In this document: positions 61,739 through 64,000 of the stretch, piece by piece
Layout: each line of letters starts with the position of its first letter
Numbering within the stretch: position 1 is the stretch's first letter
From: an uncultured Blautia sp.
GTDB taxonomy: Bacteria > Bacillota > Clostridia > Lachnospirales > Lachnospiraceae
DNA length: 64,000 bases
Direction of reading: 5' to 3'
Assembly: GCA_934364795.1 (NCBI GenBank)
Contig: CAKRMK010000016.1
Coordinates: forward strand, 1 to 64,000
Notes under the pieces: model-generated
Told to the model about the DNA's origin: nothing
Seen by the model: the letters and a program-made list of their open reading frames with translations, nothing else
Database searches by the model: none
Position numbers and translations under genes: made by a program

Positions 61739-63076
61739 ATGAAGAAAAGATATATTCTTGCAGCACTTGCAGCAATGGCGGTTCTGGCCGGATGCGGCAA
61801 TGATACTTCAGGAAAAGCTGCAGACAATACTACGGAAAATGCATCAGATACAGCGGATACATCAGCGGCAGAGAGTTCTGATGAGGCTTCTGTAGACGAG
61901 GATGCACTGGAAGATCTGGACGCAGACTTTTCCCAGGATGGGGAAGAAGAAATAATTGATGCAGATACCAATGAGGATGTGACTCTGGATCCTATTACAC
62001 CTTCTGATTATCTGGTGGAAAATGCAGCTTCCTATGTGACTCTTGGAGATTATGACGGAGTAGAAGTTACCAAATATACTTATGAGATCACAGATGACAT
62101 GGTACAGGATGAGATTCAGGAAGAGCTTGCTGACGCAAGCGAGGAGGAATCCACCAATGCACCATCAGAGGATGGGGATATCGTATACCTGACTCTTACC
62201 AGTACTGTGGAAGGTGAGGAGGCAGGTGATCCGGAGGAAACCTTTATTACCCTTGGACAGGAAGAATACGGGGCAGAATTTGACCAGAAGCTTACAGGCG
62301 TTTCCACAGGAGATAAGGTGGAGTTTACTGTAGAATACGGCGATGATATCTGGCAGGAAGAGTGGATTGGCAAGAAAGTTGCTTTTTCTGCAGAAGTGAC
62401 AGATGTTACCAAGTCAATAACTCCAGAGTACAATGAGGATTATGTAAAAGAATATACAGGCTATGACACTGTAGAAGAATATGAAGCTTCCGTAAAAGAA
62501 TATCTTCAGGAATCCTATGAAGAGCAGAGCTATTATGATGAAGTGGAAGCGCTTATGGCTTCCTGCATTGACAGAACCACATTTACAGGAGAATATCCGG
62601 ATGATCTGTTTGATCAGTGTAAAGAAGAAGCACTTTCCAGTTATTCCATGTTTGCGGGAGAGGACGGAGATGTGAATGACATTCTGGATATGTTTGGAAT
62701 TACCCAGGATGATATTGAGGCAGAGGCAAAAGATCTTGTAAACCGCCGTCTGTTCATCAGTGCCTATGCACAGGCGAATAATATCGAAGTAACAGAAGAT
62801 GAATATGTAGATTATGTAAAAGAAAATGCAGATTACTATGGAGAAAATGCAGCTGATTTTGAACAGACATATACTCGTGAGACAATTGTAAATGCTCTTT
62901 ATGAAAGCAAGGTAAGTGCAGTCCTTCTTGACAAGGCAAGTGTAACAGAAACTCCATATACAGGAGAGGACGACATGGAATACGAGGACGGAGAAGAGCT
63001 GGATGATCTTGAAGTAATTGGTGAAGTTGCGGAAGACGGAGCTGAGGAAGCAGAAGCTGCGGATACAGAAGAGTAA
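61739..63076 (+). CDS. Trigger-factor-like peptidyl-prolyl isomerase lipoprotein
   Basis: The 445-aa protein has a true lipoprotein signal (lipobox LAGC, Cys19), an acidic Ser/Thr/Asp linker (20-85), an FKBP-like domain (about 150-215: DGDIVYLTLTSTVEGEE, FDQKLTGVSTGDKVEFTVEYG) and a trigger-factor-type C-terminal chaperone domain (about 225-405; EYNEDYVKEYTGYDTVEEYEAS), then a second acidic tail (415-445). The ribosome-binding N-terminal domain of cytosolic trigger factor is replaced by the lipid anchor. It probably helps fold exported proteins outside the membrane. Not related to the sugar genes. Confidence 0.85.
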   Translation: MKKRYILAALAAMAVLAGCGNDTSGKAADNTTENASDTADTSAAESSDEASVDEDALEDLDADFSQDGEEEIIDADTNEDVTLDPITPSDYLVENAASYVTLGDYDGVEVTKYTYEITDDMVQDEIQEELADASEEESTNAPSEDGDIVYLTLTSTVEGEEAGDPEETFITLGQEEYGAEFDQKLTGVSTGDKVEFTVEYGDDIWQEEWIGKKVAFSAEVTDVTKSITPEYNEDYVKEYTGYDTVEEYEASVKEYLQESYEEQSYYDEVEALMASCIDRTTFTGEYPDDLFDQCKEEALSSYSMFAGEDGDVNDILDMFGITQDDIEAEAKDLVNRRLFISAYAQANNIEVTEDEYVDYVKENADYYGENAADFEQTYTRETIVNALYESKVSAVLLDKASVTETPYTGEDDMEYEDGEELDDLEVIGEVAEDGAEEAEAADTEE

Positions 63077-63176
63077 TCCGGCCAGCTTTTTGCACCGGAT
63101 ATTTGCAGTTTATGATTTTTTTAGAATTTTAACCTTTTAAAGCGGCAATTTTTATGATATAGTATAAGGACGCGAC

Positions 63177-63228
63177 AATGGACGGGCATCATTCTGGATT
63201 TTGGATTCAGAAGATTGGCCCGCCCATT
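63177..63228 (+). other. Structured leader hairpin upstream of the M3 peptidase gene
   Basis: AATGGACGGGC (63177-63187) pairs with GCCCGCCCATT (63218-63228) with one mismatch, and an inner ATTCTG/CAGAAgAT stem extends it. Only a short T-run follows. It lies 22 bases before the ATG with AAGGAGG between, so it may attenuate transcription or protect the transcript. Confidence 0.5.
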
Positions 63229-63250
63229 TGTGTTCAAAAGGAGGAACGAG

Positions 63251-64000
63251 ATGAAATTTTCAGAAATGCCTTACAGCCGTGTTGATTTTCCTGCTGTGAT
63301 CGCACAGGCAGAGGAAATCATCCAGCGGGCTTCCCAGGCCAAGAGCGGGGAAGAGCAGTTTGAGATTCACCAGGAATTTAACAAACTGATGGATCATGTA
63401 AGAACACTTTATACCATCGCCCACATCCGCAGAGACGGAGATGTAACAGACGAATTTTATGATGGTGAGAAGAGCTATTATGATGAGAAGCTTCCAGAGC
63501 TGAACGCAGTGACAAATGCTTATAAGAAAGTACTTTTTGCCACACCGTACCGTCAGTATATGGAAGAGAAGATCGGACCGGTTGCATTTAAGTCCATGGA
63601 ACTGGAAATGAAATGCTTTGATGACAGTCTGATTCCACTTATGCAGGAAGAGAATGCACTTGCATCCCGCTACAGTAAGCTGATTGCTTCTGCAAAAATC
63701 ATGTGGGAAGGCGAGGAACTGAATCTTTCCCTTCTGCGTAAGTATATGCGTTCTTCTGACCGTAATGTCCGCAAGAAAGCATGGGATGCTTTTTCTGCTT
63801 TCTTCGAGGAAAAACAGCCGGAAATCGATGAAATCTATGACCTGATGGTAAAGAACCGTACCAGACAGGCTAAGATGCTTGGCTTTGAGAATTACATTGA
63901 TATGGGCTACTGCCGTATGAACCGTAATTCCTATACCAAAGAGGATATTAAGAATCTTCGCGACCAGATCAAGACTGTATTTGTGCCCCTTGCTTCCAAG
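63251..64000 (+). CDS. M3-family oligoendopeptidase (PepF-like), N-terminal part (partial)
   Basis: The frame is open from ATG 63251 to the window end (250 codons). The N-terminal sequence (MKFSEMPYSRVDFPAVIAQAE; FDDSLIPLMQEENALASRYSKLIASAKIMWEGEELNL in pieces; NRTRQAKMLGFENYIDMGYCRM) is typical of M3 oligoendopeptidases such as PepF. The HExxH zinc motif lies further on, outside the window. AAGGAGG precedes the start. Confidence 0.85.
   Translation, partial: MKFSEMPYSRVDFPAVIAQAEEIIQRASQAKSGEEQFEIHQEFNKLMDHVRTLYTIAHIRRDGDVTDEFYDGEKSYYDEKLPELNAVTNAYKKVLFATPYRQYMEEKIGPVAFKSMELEMKCFDDSLIPLMQEENALASRYSKLIASAKIMWEGEELNLSLLRKYMRSSDRNVRKKAWDAFSAFFEEKQPEIDEIYDLMVKNRTRQAKMLGFENYIDMGYCRMNRNSYTKEDIKNLRDQIKTVFVPLASK

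Overview
The window looks like chromosome from an anaerobic, low-GC gut Firmicute of the Lachnospiraceae, perhaps Blautia-like. This is inferred from gene content: a propanediol-type microcompartment, YesM/YesN-type sensor pairs, several ribose-type ABC importers and strong GGAGG ribosome-binding sites. No rRNA or tRNA gene fixes the genus. It holds 53 protein genes, two of them cut by the window ends. I see no mobile element, CRISPR array or RNA gene.

Region 1 (1-6967) is the 3' part of a bacterial microcompartment operon. It encodes hexameric shell proteins, PduL, a pentameric vertex protein, PduS, PduT, a DeoR regulator, an iron alcohol dehydrogenase and a PduO-like protein. The dehydratase and aldehyde dehydrogenase must lie upstream. 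Region 2 (7104-7626, minus strand) holds two small genes, one a heavy-metal-associated protein. Region 3 (8216-13261) is a fucose entry module: an AraC regulator, FucI and FucU, with a secreted SH3/proline-threonine-repeat surface protein between them. L-fucose breakdown gives lactaldehyde and 1,2-propanediol, the usual feed of this kind of microcompartment.

Region 4 (13515-20007) is a compact catabolic operon: class II ketose-bisphosphate aldolase, LacI regulator, FGGY kinase, GatD-like dehydrogenase, PfkB kinase and aldo-keto reductase. It reads as a PTS-free galactitol/tagatose-type route. Region 5 (20243-33014) has a three-part sensor (response regulator, histidine kinase, membrane-anchored sugar-binding protein), a ribose-type ABC importer, a rhamnulokinase-family kinase and an AraA-like isomerase. 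Region 6 (33215-41524) has a second YesM/YesN pair divergent from a rhamnose/AI-2-type importer with two different permeases.

Region 7 (41665-46411) holds a LysR regulator divergent from an aspartase, a DUF3783 protein, an AraC regulator and a small membrane protein. Region 8 (46699-56293) is a beta-galactoside module: MalE/F/G-type importer without its own ATPase, GH2 and GH42 beta-galactosidases and an AraC regulator. Region 9 (56474-61562) is a nucleoside-type (BMP family) ABC importer. The window ends with a trigger-factor-like lipoprotein and the start of an M3 oligoendopeptidase.

Taken together, the segment is a glycan-sugar island. Released galactosides, fucose and related deoxy-sugars are imported, isomerised, phosphorylated and cleaved, and the propanediol branch is finished in the microcompartment. 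Between genes there are several strong terminators, near-consensus promoters, hairpins without U-tracts ahead of highly expressed genes, two families of dispersed repeats, and a recurrent TGGAAAAT box upstream of the two sensor-linked transporters.
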